A stretch of DNA of 64,000 nt from NCBI GenBank assembly GCA_935421135.1, contig OW285194.1, forward strand, positions 1,448,501-1,512,500, written 5' to 3'. Positions 1 to 10,508 of the stretch are shown piece by piece (the first letter of the stretch is position 1; the number at the start of each line of letters is the position of its first letter). A program made the translations under genes and the position numbers. This DNA comes from Bugulina stolonifera (Eukaryota; Bryozoa; Gymnolaemata; Cheilostomatida; Bugulidae). Under the pieces are notes generated by a model. It was not told where the DNA came from and searched no databases. It was given only the letters and a program-made list of their open reading frames with translations.

Positions 1-336
1 TTATATTTTTTATTATATTATTTTTTCATTAGGTTTCACTATGCATAGAATTCTTTTTGATCATTATAACCCAGCTGGATGTAGACTTTATTTCATCAAA
101 GGAGTCATTACTGTATATGCTTTGCAACTGTATGTTACTGTTAATACTAGAATATATTATTGCAAGGAAAATTGAAGAGAAATCATATCGGATTTGGCGC
201 AGCCTGGGTCAACAACGCCCGCCACTGGGGTTGAATAGCAGGATCTCAACAGAAATATGTTGCTTCTGAGGGAAGCAGAACGTGAAAGCAAAGTGCAAAA
301 GGACAGCTAGATAAAAAGGAACCAAAACACAGAGTA

Positions 337-774
337 ATGAGAGTGGGTACACTGAACGTAGGAACCGTGACCAGAAAGAGAAGTGAACTCGTGGACTTAT
401 TGGAGAGGAGGAAAGTAGACATACATGTACTATGCGTGCAGGAAATTATATTCTAGGGAAGTAAGGTGAGAGATATAGGTAAAGGATTCAAGCTGTACTA
501 TTATGGAACAGACGGAAAGCGAAACAGAGTTGGAATAGTAATAGGAGAAGACCTGACTATGAGTGCACTGAAAATTAAAAGAGTCTCTGATAGGGTAATG
601 GGAATGAGGATGGAGATAGGTGGTGTGCTGCTTAGTATTACACGTGCCTATGTGCCACAGGTAAGATGTAAGCAGGAAGAGAAAGAGAAATTCTGGCAGG
701 ATGTGGACACATTATTGGAGGGAAAACCTAAGGAGGGAAATTCTTGGGGCAGATTTTTAATGAACACATTGTGA
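337..774 (+). pseudogene. LINE endonuclease (EEP domain) remnant
   Basis: The ATG at 337 opens a frame reading MRVGTLNVGTV then ELVDLLERRKVDI and VLCVQE, the usual start of an AP-type endonuclease of this LINE class. A TAG at 454-456 interrupts it, and the same frame resumes with GSKVRDIGKGFKLYYYGTDG and later RAYVPQVRCKQEEKEKFW. After the TGA at 772 the frame degenerates, with only short fragments (e.g. KGMKWMKKFWQRMDLDS) to 860. The N-terminal metal-binding and catalytic half of the endonuclease is recognisable. The C-terminal half is lost. It cannot encode a working enzyme. Confidence 0.75.
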
Positions 775-1231
775 AGGGAATGAAATGGATGAAGAAGTTT
801 TGGCAAAGAATGGATTTGGATAGTATAAAATGAAGGACAGAGTCTAGTGGATTTACAGAGAAGTTCATGGAAGAAGTGAGGAAAAGCCTGAAGGGTAACA
901 CTGGCTTCCTGAGGCTTGGAAAACAACAGCTGAGCTGAGAAGTACAGGTGAGAACTTACTAGGTAAATAAAATGGCAAACTGAAAAAAAGGGAGGAGATA
1001 TGGTGATAGAGCGAGGAGATGTAGAAGAATATCAAAAAGAAGAAAGATGCAAACAAGGTGCGGGATTTACAGCAAGATCAGGACAGTGAGATTGAATATA
1101 GGAAGAAAGGAGGAGTGTACCTAGAGCAGTGGTAGAAGCAAAGGGAGTGATATACAAATAATTATATTATGACCTTGTAGGGGAAAACAAACTATCACGA
1201 GTTTCAAAACAAAAGGAGAGAGCTGGGCAAG

Positions 1232-1739
1232 TCATCCAACATGTAAGGTGATTAAGGACGCTGACGGAAAACCCCTGGACAAATGCAGATGAAGATGAAG
1301 TGATGAAAAGAGTATTTTCAGAAACTCGTGAAGGAGGAAATGAAACGGATATGAGAATAGAGAAAGCTGAGGTAACACATGAAATAGTGGAGGAAAGTAG
1401 AAGAGAAGAGGTGTGGAAAGTATTGAAGAAAGCAAATATGGGAAAGTCAGTCAGGCCAGATGGCCTACCAGCTGAAGTATGAGAATGCCTTAGGGAAGTT
1501 GCTGTAAAATTTCTAACAAAACTGTTCAACCAAATGCTGCAAGGGGTAGACTGCCAGAGGAGTGGAAGAAAAGTGCGCGAGTGCCAATTTTTTAGGAGTA
1601 AAAGGAGATGAACAGAGCTGTGGGAATTACAGAGTTATTAGGTTGATGAGCCACACTATGATTTTGTAGGAGAGGGTTGTGGAGATTAGGTGGTAGAAAT
1701 TAGTGAACAGCAGTGTGATTTAATGCCAGGGAGAAGTAC
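1232..1739 (+). pseudogene. LINE reverse transcriptase, N-terminal part
   Basis: Reading with frameshifts gives VIKDADGKPLDK, then EEVWKVLKKANMGKSVRPDG, EVAVKFLTKLFNQML, NYRVIRLMSHTM and a broken GRST. This is the order of reverse transcriptase motifs 0 to 2 in this LINE class (usual forms GKAVGPDGIP and CGNYRGIKLMSHTMK). Several stops are present. The segment ends where the solo LTR was inserted. Confidence 0.7.
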
Positions 1740-2189
1740 TGTGATGGTTTTTGAGTTTTGGTGCGGTCGTCCTGAGACGACACCCGAGTCCAAAATGAAG
1801 TGCCTATGAGTGGTGCTAGGCCTTCCCATTACATGAAAGAGGAAATTCCGGTAAAAAGGCCGACGTAGTGTCGGGAAAAAACGACGTAGGGTCGTCCGGA
1901 AACTGCACAACAACATGGCGACCGGAAGCCCAATGGCCGACCCAAAATGGGTCGGGTTATGACAAAAGATGCTTAGAATCATCTAGATCATATGCAAAAT
2001 CAATATCAAGTAATTCTGAGAGGTCGGGCCTCGTTAAATGGGTATAAAAAGCAGTATAATGACTCAGTTATGCTACATTCAGGTATGCAAACAATATTCA
2101 ACTAAGTAACAATGAATACAAGCAGATATACACATGGATACGCATATAGTTAATGTCAGATGGTTGGGAGACTGTGCGCAACCATTACA
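1740..2189 (-). repeat. Solo LTR inserted in the LINE
   Basis: A 450-bp block begins TGTGATGG and ends CCATTACA, and is the reverse complement of the LTR type seen at 42999, 49023 and 62419. Shared words include GGTGCGGTCGTCC, CGACGTAGTGTCGG and the block around GGGTCGG. It is flanked by a perfect 4-bp duplication GTAC (1736-1739 and 2190-2193). Removing it rejoins the LINE reading frame. It is shorter than the 663-807 bp LTRs elsewhere, so it carries internal deletions; the TATA-box-to-R region is largely missing. Confidence 0.85.
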
Positions 2190-2690
2190 GTACTTTAGAT
2201 GCTATATTTGTCCTAAGGGTGGTGATGGAGAAGCACAGGGAAGGGCAAAGTGATCTCCAGAGGGTTTTTGTGAATCTGGAAAAGGCATGTGAGAGGGTAT
2301 CAAGGGAAGAGATATGACACTGTTTAAGATCATCAGGTGTACCAGAGGTATATGTGTGAGGAAAGTATGACATCAGTAAGGAGTTCGGTGGGTATTAGAG
2401 AGTGCTTCAATGTAAAAGTGGGTCTACTGAGCTATTTGCAATATTGACGGACAGGCTAATTGATGAGGTGAGAGAGGAGCCCCCTAGAACATGATGCTTG
2501 CAGATGACATTGTTATTTGCAAACAGAGTAAAGAGCAAGCTGAAGTCAGTCTAGAGAGTTGGAGGTCTGCACTGTAGAGGAGGAGAATAAGAGTAAGCAG
2601 GGCCAGAGTATTCGTGGTTGAATGAAAAGGAGGCTGAGTTAGAAATTGCTGAACTAGGAATACTTAGGTTTGCATTGGGGGTCACAAGAC
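2190..2690 (+). pseudogene. LINE reverse transcriptase, C-terminal part
   Basis: After the solo LTR the frame continues as LDAIFVLRVVMEKHREGQ, then VFVNLEKACERVSREEI (usual form VFVDLEKAYDRVPREELW), LTDRLIDEVREE and LADDIVICKQSKEQAE. This is the palm region with the first catalytic aspartate replaced by asparagine (VNLEKA) and the second motif altered to LADD. Stops are frequent. Homology fades near 2690, 140 bp short of sulfotransferase exon 3. Confidence 0.75.
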
Positions 2691-2830
2691 TTGATAAGAT
2701 AAGGGATTATACACATTAATATGTATTACATGCTCTCACGTACCGACCTATGTGCATTCATTTAACCCTCCCCAGCCTGTATTGCTTCATATACAATGTA
2801 CATGTACATGTAATACCTGTACTGTAATAC

Positions 2831-3038
2831 CTGTATGGTGGCATGAAGTCCACAAATGATATGAACCACTTGACAGGTTCTCTGATGGATGTTATATACA
2901 CAGTCTGGTTAGAAAAGTTTTTAGTGAAGAACTTGTGATTGTATCTGGCATGTTGTTCTAGAATATGAGGATTACTTCTGTCTGGTCCTATATCCCATGA
3001 CTCTCCTGGATCCATCTCCCTTGTGTTCACTATGGATT
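2831..3038 (-). CDS. Gene A exon 3: sulfotransferase 3'-phosphate-binding region
   Basis: This 208-nt exon is bounded by an acceptor TTCTTGCAG at 3039-3047 and a donor CAG|GTATTACAG below 2831. The frame enters in phase 1 and exits in phase 2. It encodes ESIVNTREMDPG, HARYNHKFFTKN, VYITSIREPVKWFISF and DFMPPYR. IREPVKWFISF fits the sulfotransferase 3'-phosphate (3'-PB) motif, in which an arginine and a downstream serine contact the 3'-phosphate of PAPS. The partner exon in gene B (50159-50366) has the same length and differs at about six of 70 residues. Confidence 0.85.
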
Positions 3039-4318
3039 CTGCAAGAACAATTTTTTAAGCTATTATGTAATAGACAATTTTGATTTTTGTTTGTTGTTTT
3101 TTGATGTTATCATTATGAGTGGAAATTAAATAATATGAAATCGAAGGAACTACTCTCATATGCTAGATAGATCAGAGTGCTGTGGGCATGTTGAATTGTT
3201 AAGTGTAGTAGCAGCATAGATTAATGATACAGAATTGTGAGCCTGCTTCCAGGATAGCCATACCTCCCCCACCCATACCTATAGATTCTTTTGCCTAATA
3301 TTTCCTTTACTAATTTCCTTTACTTGATTCAACTAGCTCTGCTATCATACATGTATATCAGATTTACAGCCATGACTGACTACTCTACCAGCCAATCCTT
3401 GACACCAGCCATATGTATTACATATTACATAACGCTACTTTGAAGTTTTGTAACGCCTTGTACAAACAAGCTAGTCCAGAACATTAACTTTGGTGTCTGA
3501 AACAGAAGTGTTAGAGGTGATGGAATACAAGTATATTGCGAGAGTACCCTGGTAGTATCAAACATGAACATTCACTTTGATGCCTGAGATGGAAGATTTA
3601 GAGATGGTGGCTTACACGTATAATAATTTTATGAAAATGCCCTGGTAGCATTGGTTGGTATAAAATCAGTAACAGAAAGACATTAAACAGAGAATAAAGC
3701 AAGGACTCTTCATCGAGCTGCCGACAATTCTTATCCTTGATCTATAATGGTAGACTATTATATAATAACATAAAGGGCTCGACGGCCTTAAGGGTCGTCG
3801 GCTAGCAAACAGACTGGGGTCGTCTATTACACCATGTGCTCTGCTAAAGGGCTCTATGGCTATGCCAAGGTTAAAGGCTTGCGGTCTTGTGAATGAATGA
3901 ATAATTATTTTTTACGAATAGTTATTTATACCAAGGAATAAATTATAAGTGCAAGAGTAAAAGTAGTGAACAGTTGAATCAGGTGAATCAATTTGTAAGT
4001 CACTGCTATCCATGAGGTTGTTCCTTCCCTGTGACTGACTACGAGCAGATGCATGAAATTTAATTCCAATATTATTTTGGCTTTCAAATATTTGTGATTT
4101 ATTCTTTTAATATAATTAAAAGTGTTTGCATTCATTTTGGTTATTCATTCTAGCCATTGCCATTCTACTGACAGCTACTACTCTACTGCTACATTCACTA
4201 CTAACAACTAAATATGTATTGTAAAGAAAAAACACTAATTTGAAATCAAAATAATATTAATATGACAATTACAATAATAATATAATTAGATATTTTAATT
4301 TTGAATTTATATATAATT
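3039..4318. other. Intron 2 of gene A, distal part; mostly unassigned
   Basis: No coding sequence is supported. A short stretch at 3741-3832 (ATAATGGTAG to GTCTATTACA, with ACGGCCTTAAGGGTCGTCGG) resembles the 3' end of the LTR group found elsewhere in the window. The rest is AT-rich without recognised features. Confidence 0.5.
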
Positions 4319-4650
4319 GTTAGGTCTTCGAATGGTCACGTGGTGATCGTGGTGACCTGTGGTCACGTGGTAATCGGGACGCTTGCGCGTGGATTGGGAA
4401 AGCAGCGAGTGGGCTGCGGTCAGTTGCACAAACGTATTTGTGCGGAGTGGAAGTCTCGTTTTGTCTGTGATCACATTATTCAATTCTTATTATCTATTTG
4501 TGCTAATTGTGTCGTGCTCTGGTAGGCAACACGTAAGTGGCGTAGGTAGTGGCTAAAGGGAGGTTGGAGAGCCATCGTCGAGCAGTTTGGTACTGCGTAC
4601 TTATCATTATATCTTTCTTTACTGTAACTGTGCTGTTCAGTAAGACTACA
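4319..4650 (+). repeat. 5' LTR
   Basis: Begins TGTTAGGTCTTCGAATGG and ends GTAAGACTACA. It pairs with 7169-7501 over its full length. It contains the inverted words GGTCACGTGGTGATC and GGTCACGTGGTAATC. Confidence 0.8.
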
Positions 4651-4752
4651 AGCTATTTCGGCACTTTTCCTTATTTAATTACATTAATGTAATTTATTTT
4701 GCTTTCATTTTGTTAAAAATGGGTAAGTCTGGCTTAAAAGCTGATACTTCTG

Positions 4753-7136
4753 GTGAGTCATCAAGTCATCAAGGACAAGGTTTGTCCAGTCATGGATTAC
4801 CGTGAACTGAATAACTATGTTGAGTGTCGTACGGGCGATGACATGGTTGCTGTTTGTGGGGACAAACTGAGGAAATGGCGACAGCTGCAAGGGGAGCTCA
4901 AAGTCGTCGATCTAAAGTTGGCATACTTGCAGATACATGTCGCTGAGGATCTCTGGAAGTATCAGGTAGTTAGGTATAAGGGTGTGAATTATGCCCTGAC
5001 CAGGCTAGGTTTTGGCCTGTCCTGTGCACCGAGGATCATGACATCGATCCTTAGCAAGCTTCTCTCGTTGGAAGAATCTGTTCGCCGTGAGACTGATCAC
5101 TATATTGATGATATAATGGTTCAAGAATCTGTGGTCAGTGTTGAAAAGGTACGATCGCACCTAGAAATGTATGGGCTTGTGACAAAGGAGCCAGAGAGCC
5201 TTGATGGAGGCCGCCTGTTGGGAGTCGCACTGCGACGGGGTTCTAGTAGATGTCTGGAGATGTCGAGAGGAACAACTCTCACCGAAGTGAGTCTTGACCC
5301 GGGTAAATTAACCAAAAGGGAGCTGTTTTCCTTGTGTGGCCGACTGGTGGGACATTACCCGGTTGCGGGGTGGCTACGTCCCCACTGTAGTTTTTTGAAG
5401 CGCCTGGAGTGCAGTGGTCCTTGGGACGAGCAGGTTGAGCCTGATGTTTGCACCCTAGCAGTAGAACTACTAGCCCGGGCTAGACGGGAGGACCCTGTCA
5501 AGGGCTCCTGGATGGGGAACCCCGGTGGTTCTGTCACAGTGTGGACAGATGTTAGTTCTCTTGCCATGAGTGTGGCCCTGGAGGTCGATGGCAACATTGT
5601 GGAGGATGCGTCATGGCTCCAAAAGGAGTCTGATTGCATGCATATCAATGTTGCTGAGCTGGAAGCTGTGGCTAGAGAGATCAATTTGGCCATCGTGTGG
5701 GGATTTAAGGTCTTCACCTTAGCTGTTGATTCAATGACTGTTGTCAATTGGATAGCAAATGCTATTGACAAGCGCAGCCGGGTGCGCACCAAAGGTGCCG
5801 CTGAGATGTTGGTTAAACATCGATTGGTGGTGGTTCGTGAGACAATTGCCGAGTACGGCCTAAATGTGTCGGTACGGTTTGTACCTACGGTAGAAAATAA
5901 AGCTGATCGCATGATTAGGGTCCCGAAGCGCTGGCTAGAACATCGTGAACCGAGCGGTTCATCGGCAGAGGTAGCTGCTGTTATACTCACTGGGCAAGAC
6001 CTCAAGGATGTAATTTGTGCTGCACGCCTGCCGCATCACTTGGGTGTTGACAGGACCCTGTATCTTGCCCGACAGATTTGTGGCGACCTGTCTCGCGAGC
6101 AAGTGCGTCGGGAGCTGATGAGCTGTGAGGCTTGTCAATGCATCGACCCTGCCATGCGAAGTGAGAGCATGGTGCCTCGTGGAAATCTAGCTGTAGAGAA
6201 CAATTGGTGTCGGGTTGCAGCTGACATAACCCACTATGGACACCAGGTTTTGCTATCTGGAAACGGTCGCCGAATGAGTCGGCAACGCAGATTGTTGCTC
6301 AATTGCGAACTATAGTAATTAAGCGCGGGCTGTGGGATGAGTTGTTAGTGGGCAACTCGACTGCGTTCCGGTCAGCGGCTGTAGAACAGTTCGCTGACAA
6401 GTGGGGTATTTCCCTGCGATTCTGAGCCGCGTACGCCCCGAGTGGCAATGGAATCGTGGAAAGAAACCACAGGACAATCAAGAGGATTGCAGAACGGGGT
6501 AAGATTTCACTCTAGGAGGCTACTTTTTGGTATAACGTAATGCCTCGAGAGGAAACGGAAGCCAGCTCTGTTTCTTCCCGTGTGCTCTTCAGGTACCGCT
6601 GGCGAGTACCTTTTGATGTCAGCATACAGAAATCTGATGAAGACACTAGATGCAGTTTTTTTATTGGAGATGAGGTGTGGGTCAAGCCTAACCCGCCCTC
6701 GTGCACTGAACAGTGCGTACTCGGTAAAGTTACGAGGGTCGTGTTATGGCATACGGTGTGTGTAAATGGCATGCCACGGCATGTGTGAGACATTAGAAAG
6801 CGTCGACGGGGCCATGATCTGGGATCAATGCCCGACAACCAGTGCACAGTCACAGATGACTGGGCTGTATCTGACCGGGATCATTCCAGTGACCTGATGC
6901 CGTAGGCAGTATATCAGGATGCTACAGAAGCGGACAGTGTCTCTACCGATCCAGTCGCTAGGCCAGCGTCGCCTCACAATGCAGGTGACAGTGACGAGGT
7001 GGCACAGCAGTAGGACATCGTTGAATCCCCTGTTCAGGAGGCCGAAGTGGCGCCTGTTCAAGTAAAGCATTCACAGCGGGCGCGACAGTGTCCTGCGCAT
7101 TTGGACGATTATGTTACTTAGCCAGTAGCTAACGTC
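4753..7136 (+). pseudogene. pol remnant: RT, RNase H, integrase
   Basis: The frame open from 4753 to 6315 encodes RT motifs (PVMDYRELNNYV, VVDLKLAYLQIHV, RLGFGLSCAPRIM, active site YIDDI near 5101), RNase H (VTVWTDVSS, NVAELEAV, LAVDSMTVVNWI) and the start of integrase (GVDRTLYLARQICGDLS, CEACQC, VAADITHYGHQV). A stop at 6313 and others at 6423 and 6786 break the integrase core, which continues as GNSTAFRSAAVEQFADKWGI and YAPSGNGIVERNHRTIKRIA. The first of these replaces the aspartate expected before the NGTAF-type motif. The C-terminal tail fades by 7130. No functional polyprotein is possible. Confidence 0.8.
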
Positions 7137-7168
7137 GTGTGGTGAGCTTCTTGAGAAGCTGGGGGAGA

Positions 7169-7501
7169 TGTGAGGTCTTTGAATGGTCACGTGGTGATCG
7201 TGGTGACCTGTGGTCACGTGGTAATCGGGACGCATGCGTGTGGATTGGGACAGCAGCGAGTGGGCTGCGGTCAGTTGCACAAACATATTTGTGCGGAGTG
7301 GAAGTCTCGTTTTGTCTGTGATCACATTATTCAATTCTTATTATCTATTTGTGCTAATTGTGTCGTGCTCTGGTAGCCAACACGTAGGTGACGTAGGTGG
7401 TGACTAAGGAGAGGTTGGAGAGCTATCGTAGAGCAGTTTGGTACTGCGTACTTATCATTATATCTTTCTTTACTGTAACTGTGCTGTTCAGTAAGGCTAC
7501 A
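7169..7501 (+). repeat. 3' LTR
   Basis: Begins TGTGAGGTCTTTGAATGG after a purine-rich stretch GAAGCTGGGGGAGA (7153-7166) that fits a polypurine tract. Ends GTAAGGCTACA. Matches 4319-4650. Confidence 0.8.
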
Positions 7502-8384
7502 ACATACTATTAATATTATCTTAGCTTTAATAGGCTACTACACTTTTCTTGCAAAGATATTTATTTTAATGCATTTGATTTTAAATAATTAATTTATAAT
7601 GACAATAGTTGTTAATCAGCTATTAAAAGTTGAAAATTTTAATTTATAAAATACACTTGCGCCTATGGACTCTTTGTAAAAAGATACAATCATGTGGTAT
7701 TGTAGTTATTATAAAATTCTACAGGCTAGTAATAGTACTGTACCATTTTCACTCTTATTGTAAGTTGTAGTAACAGAAGTAGTAATGAGTACTTGTAGCA
7801 TGCTGCTATGTCTAATGTTTGCACTTCAGAGAGTGAGATTTGAAAATTTTCCGCTGCGCGGGCACTTAGGAGGGTGCCCGCACCCCACCCCCCGCACCCC
7901 CCTCCTACCCAACTTTGTGCCTCTCCACTCAAGTATTCTAACCTACGCCCCCCCCCCACCCCGTTAGTATATCACATATGAGAAATAGTTTTAGTCATCC
8001 ATTGTGCCTATGCCTGTAGGCATTGTGACATCACATACAGTCAGTTCTTTGTCTGCCTACTTGTAACATTCACCTAACCACATAATGTGGTTTTGTATTC
8101 AATTGGTATCCCATTGCACATCCTACTGCTATGTTGGTGTCCCAAACAGCCCAAAGTTTGTACGCAGATCACCGACCACTAGCAAGCGTTGTAGAGCGGC
8201 TACCTAACCTTAGCCGACCATGTGCCTCAACAGCCTCAAGCTTGTAGTTATGCCTTAACCAGTTATTGCACCAGCATAACCCCAGAAATGTAAGTATATA
8301 CATATAAGCATAAGTACATTTAATGATCCTTACTGCTTGAAAGTATAAGAGCAACTGCACTGTATAACAGTATCCTGGTCTCTT
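7502..8384. other. Intronic spacer with a C-rich tract
   Basis: AT-rich flank to about 7840, then a GC-rich patch (7845-7965) containing GGGCACTTAGGAGGGTGCCC, able to fold on itself, and a run of nine cytosines near 7950. No gene is supported. The short frames here are fragments. Confidence 0.5.
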
Positions 8385-8643
8385 TTGTAATGGAAAAGAA
8401 CAAAGAAGATGGGCAGCTATTTTTGACGAGTTTCCGGACGACTACTACTATCCCGTCAAAGAAATGGACGATCCATGCTAAGACCCGTCCTCTGCTATAT
8501 AAGTCTGAATATACAAGGCGTTACTGTAATTGCTTCACATTCAATGAAGACGTTCACAGTGTAAAACAGCTTTATGATATAATATAATTAAAGCAACGAC
8601 TTAAGGGCTGTTGAGACACAAACGAACCGGGGGTCGTCCATTA
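8385..8643 (+). repeat. Short solo LTR-like element
   Basis: Begins TGTAATGG and ends GTCCATTACG, the terminal signature of the LTR group in this window. Internally it shares TTCCGGACGAC and a TATA-like GCTATATAAG with those LTRs, in the same order, but is only about 260 bp. The assignment rests on these shared words. Confidence 0.5.
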
Positions 8644-8672
8644 CGCTACTACATGTACTTCTATATCATTGA

Positions 8673-8905
8673 GTTTCCATTGTTCGAACTAGCTTACAGC
8701 TCACTGGGTTTCAACAGTTTGAACTCAGTGCAGTCTAAGCTCAGCTCGAGCCATGGAATGACTCAGCCCGCACTCATTTAGCGAGCTCGGTCAGTGCGTA
8801 CTCTCAGTAAGCCGGTGCGGGCTATTACTAGTTCATGGAGTGGCTTAGCACTGATAACCACAGCTGTTATTAGTGGAGCTGTAAGCTAGTTCAAACAATG
8901 GAAAC
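8673..8905. mobile_element. Foldback (MITE-like) element
   Basis: The left end GTTTCCATTGTTCGAACTAG and onward through CTTACAGCTC is matched in inverted orientation by the right end (GAGCTGTAAG to ATGGAAAC, 8877-8905), giving arms of about 33 bp with one or two mismatches. Inner pairs (CAGCCCGCAC with GTGCGGGCT) extend the hairpin. Adjacent sequence to 8960 carries a further inverted copy of the CCACAGCTGTTATTAG region. No coding capacity. The superfamily is not assigned. Confidence 0.65.
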
Positions 8906-8973
8906 GTAGTGACTAATAATAGCTGTGGTTAACAGTGAATACTAAGCCATTCCATGAGGTACATAATATTAAT

Positions 8974-9714
8974 AGGGTAATGGCCAGGGCATTTGTTAGT
9001 ACTGTCTCAGTCTACCTAATGGGCATTGTTGCCTGTAGTAGTTGTCATTGCTCAACTCACACTCGCCCAATTACTCTTGTACTTACTGTATATTCATGCA
9101 TATACCTACACTTATTCATGTACTTCTATGTTATGTACTACTTAAACTATATACATGTATATCATAATTACTAAGTATAATAATACCCTTTTTATACCCA
9201 TGTAACTAGGGCCGACGTCTCAGAATTGGATGTAATTAATTTTGCACATATTTTGTATGTTTTTAAACATATTTTGTTGCTGGGCCTCGGCCTTCCGGCT
9301 GCCATCTTGTTGCGCAATTTCTGGATGACGATACGTCGACCTTTTACCAGAACCTTTTTCTGGAAGTTCAAACTATATAAAGTGGATGTTTTATACTGTT
9401 ATTGTCTCAGTTGATGTTTGGATCTCAAAAAGACACATCTAGTGTATATTACTTACACAGAGTCTTCTCTTGTAGCAAAGGTTAGTTCAAGCTGATAAGA
9501 TCTTACGACCTTGCTGCCAGAACAACCTACTAGGACTGAACATACTCTTTCTCAAGTATAGCATATAAGCAATGACTCAGGACCACATGGGTCGTCTTGG
9601 TCAACACTATAATCACAAGTACCTGCCAATTTTTCATGTAATGCAGAAGGCCTAGCACCACTCATATGCTCTTCACTTGTGAAAGTAGGTCGTCCCTCTC
9701 ACAGCGCAAATTCA
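8974..9714 (+). repeat. Diverged solo LTR
   Basis: It follows the LTR layout of 62419-63225: the word TATACCCATGTAACTAGGGCCGAC, CTTCCGGCTGCCATCTTGTT, a TATA box in CTATATAAAG near 9377, GTCTCAGTTGATG, and a 3' part with CTTTCTCAAGTATAG, GACCACATGGGTCGTC and TTTTTCATGTAATG. Terminal bases are eroded, so borders are approximate and no target duplication is seen. Confidence 0.7.
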
Positions 9715-9829
9715 CTAATAATTTCTTATACAATTTACTAAAACATCAGCGCACGGATGATACTAAAGCGTCTTGAAAAAATTTGCCTTTCAAGCGCCAT
9801 CAAAGAAAAATGTTAATATCATGACATGC

Positions 9830-9949
9830 AACCTATAATATCAAACTCCATCAATGCTTGAACCCTAACTTAGATACTGTAACATCATACATTTAACATC
9901 ACGATATCACATGTCTAATATCATCACATTTAATATCATGACATCATAC
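9830..9949. repeat. Short degenerate repeat at the start of gene A intron 2
   Basis: Imperfect units of about 20 bp (plus-strand core TTTAATATCATGACATCATA). On the sense strand each resembles the exon 2 donor AAAG|GTATGATGTCATGATATT. Gene B carries a clearer version at 50725-50871. Confidence 0.55.
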
Positions 9950-10148
9950 CTTTAATTGTTGACATCATCATATTCAGCTTATGTCTGTAACCATAGGACG
10001 AGAATATATTTGAGAATGTAGAACTTCCTGTCTTTGGTACTTTGATGTAAACAAAATAATCCTGTCTGGACCCTGAAGGGTTTGATGACATCCTATGATT
10101 ATCCACATTATTGTTATTCAGGCTTCTCATGATGAAGTCTAGTTTAAG
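9950..10148 (-). CDS. Gene A exon 2: PAPS 5'-phosphosulfate-binding region
   Basis: A 199-nt exon with acceptor TTGTTTTAG and donor AAAG|GTATGATG. It enters in phase 0 and leaves in phase 1. It encodes a variable stem segment (LKLDFIMRSLNNNN) followed by VYIKVPKTGSSTFSNIFSSY and GYRHKLNMMMSTI. PKTGSSTFSNIF fits the 5'-phosphosulfate-binding (5'-PSB) loop of sulfotransferases. The exon 2 core is nearly identical to gene B, while the stem region has diverged strongly in sequence and slightly in length (66 versus 65 codons). Confidence 0.85.
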
Positions 10149-10508
10149 CTAAAACAATGTTCTACGTTTATATAGATACATGTATATAAATATCGCAGTG
10201 CCCTCATTCTAAATACTGTGCATATCGTGTTAATGGACAATAGAGGTAAACCTTGAAAAAATAGACTGAAATTCGAATCACAAAGCAATGCGATTGTCTT
10301 ATTGGTATTAGATAATGTAATGGTGTAATACATTTACTGTATCACTATGTTAAAATTGTAGTTGTAGTGCAGTGTGTTGACTGGGAGAGTTATGTCTATG
10401 GGGGAACACTGCGTGACATGTTGGGCTGAAGGAAAGGTTTTATTAATGCCATCTGTTGTTGCAGGCCCAATATAGCCTTTTGTTAACTTCCTGTGGCTCT
10501 GTACGGGA
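10149..10508. other. Unique intron 1 sequence before the satellite
   Basis: 360 bp between exon 2 of gene A and the satellite array. No repeat or gene seen. It includes the polypyrimidine/acceptor region of exon 2 at its left end. Confidence 0.6.

Larger units (their letters stand above)
190..2690 (+). mobile_element. Degenerate non-LTR retrotransposon (RTE / craniofacial-development-protein-2-like class)
   Basis: An endonuclease-reverse transcriptase element reads left to right in broken frames. The endonuclease starts at 337 with MRVGTLNVGTV, the reverse transcriptase follows from about 1232, and an FADD-type catalytic motif appears as LADDIVIC near 2498. Sequence upstream of 337 (LNSRISTE region) resembles the 5' leader of such elements. 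Stops and frameshifts occur throughout, so it is dead. A solo LTR at 1740-2189 splits the reverse transcriptase between the codons for GRST and LDAIF. The element lies in intron 3 of the minus-strand sulfotransferase gene A. Class assignment is by recognised motif order and is not from a search. Confidence 0.8.
4319..7501 (+). mobile_element. Decayed LTR retrotransposon with gag deleted
   Basis: Two direct repeats of 332-333 bp (4319-4650 and 7169-7501) flank a 2.5-kb interior. The repeats differ at roughly 16 positions (about 5 percent), so insertion is older than that of the element at 42999. The interior holds reverse transcriptase, RNase H and integrase remnants in one main frame, but only about 130 bp separates the 5' LTR from the RT, so gag, protease and the RT N-terminus have been deleted. 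The family has a YIDDI active site and RLGFGLSCAPRIM motif, unlike the VDEPIPT-gag element. Its superfamily (Ty3/gypsy-like or a relative) is uncertain. It sits in intron 2 of gene A, antisense to it. Confidence 0.8.

Noticed and set aside
5355..6005. 216-codon minus-strand frame
   Set aside because: Antisense shadow of the reverse transcriptase/RNase H region.
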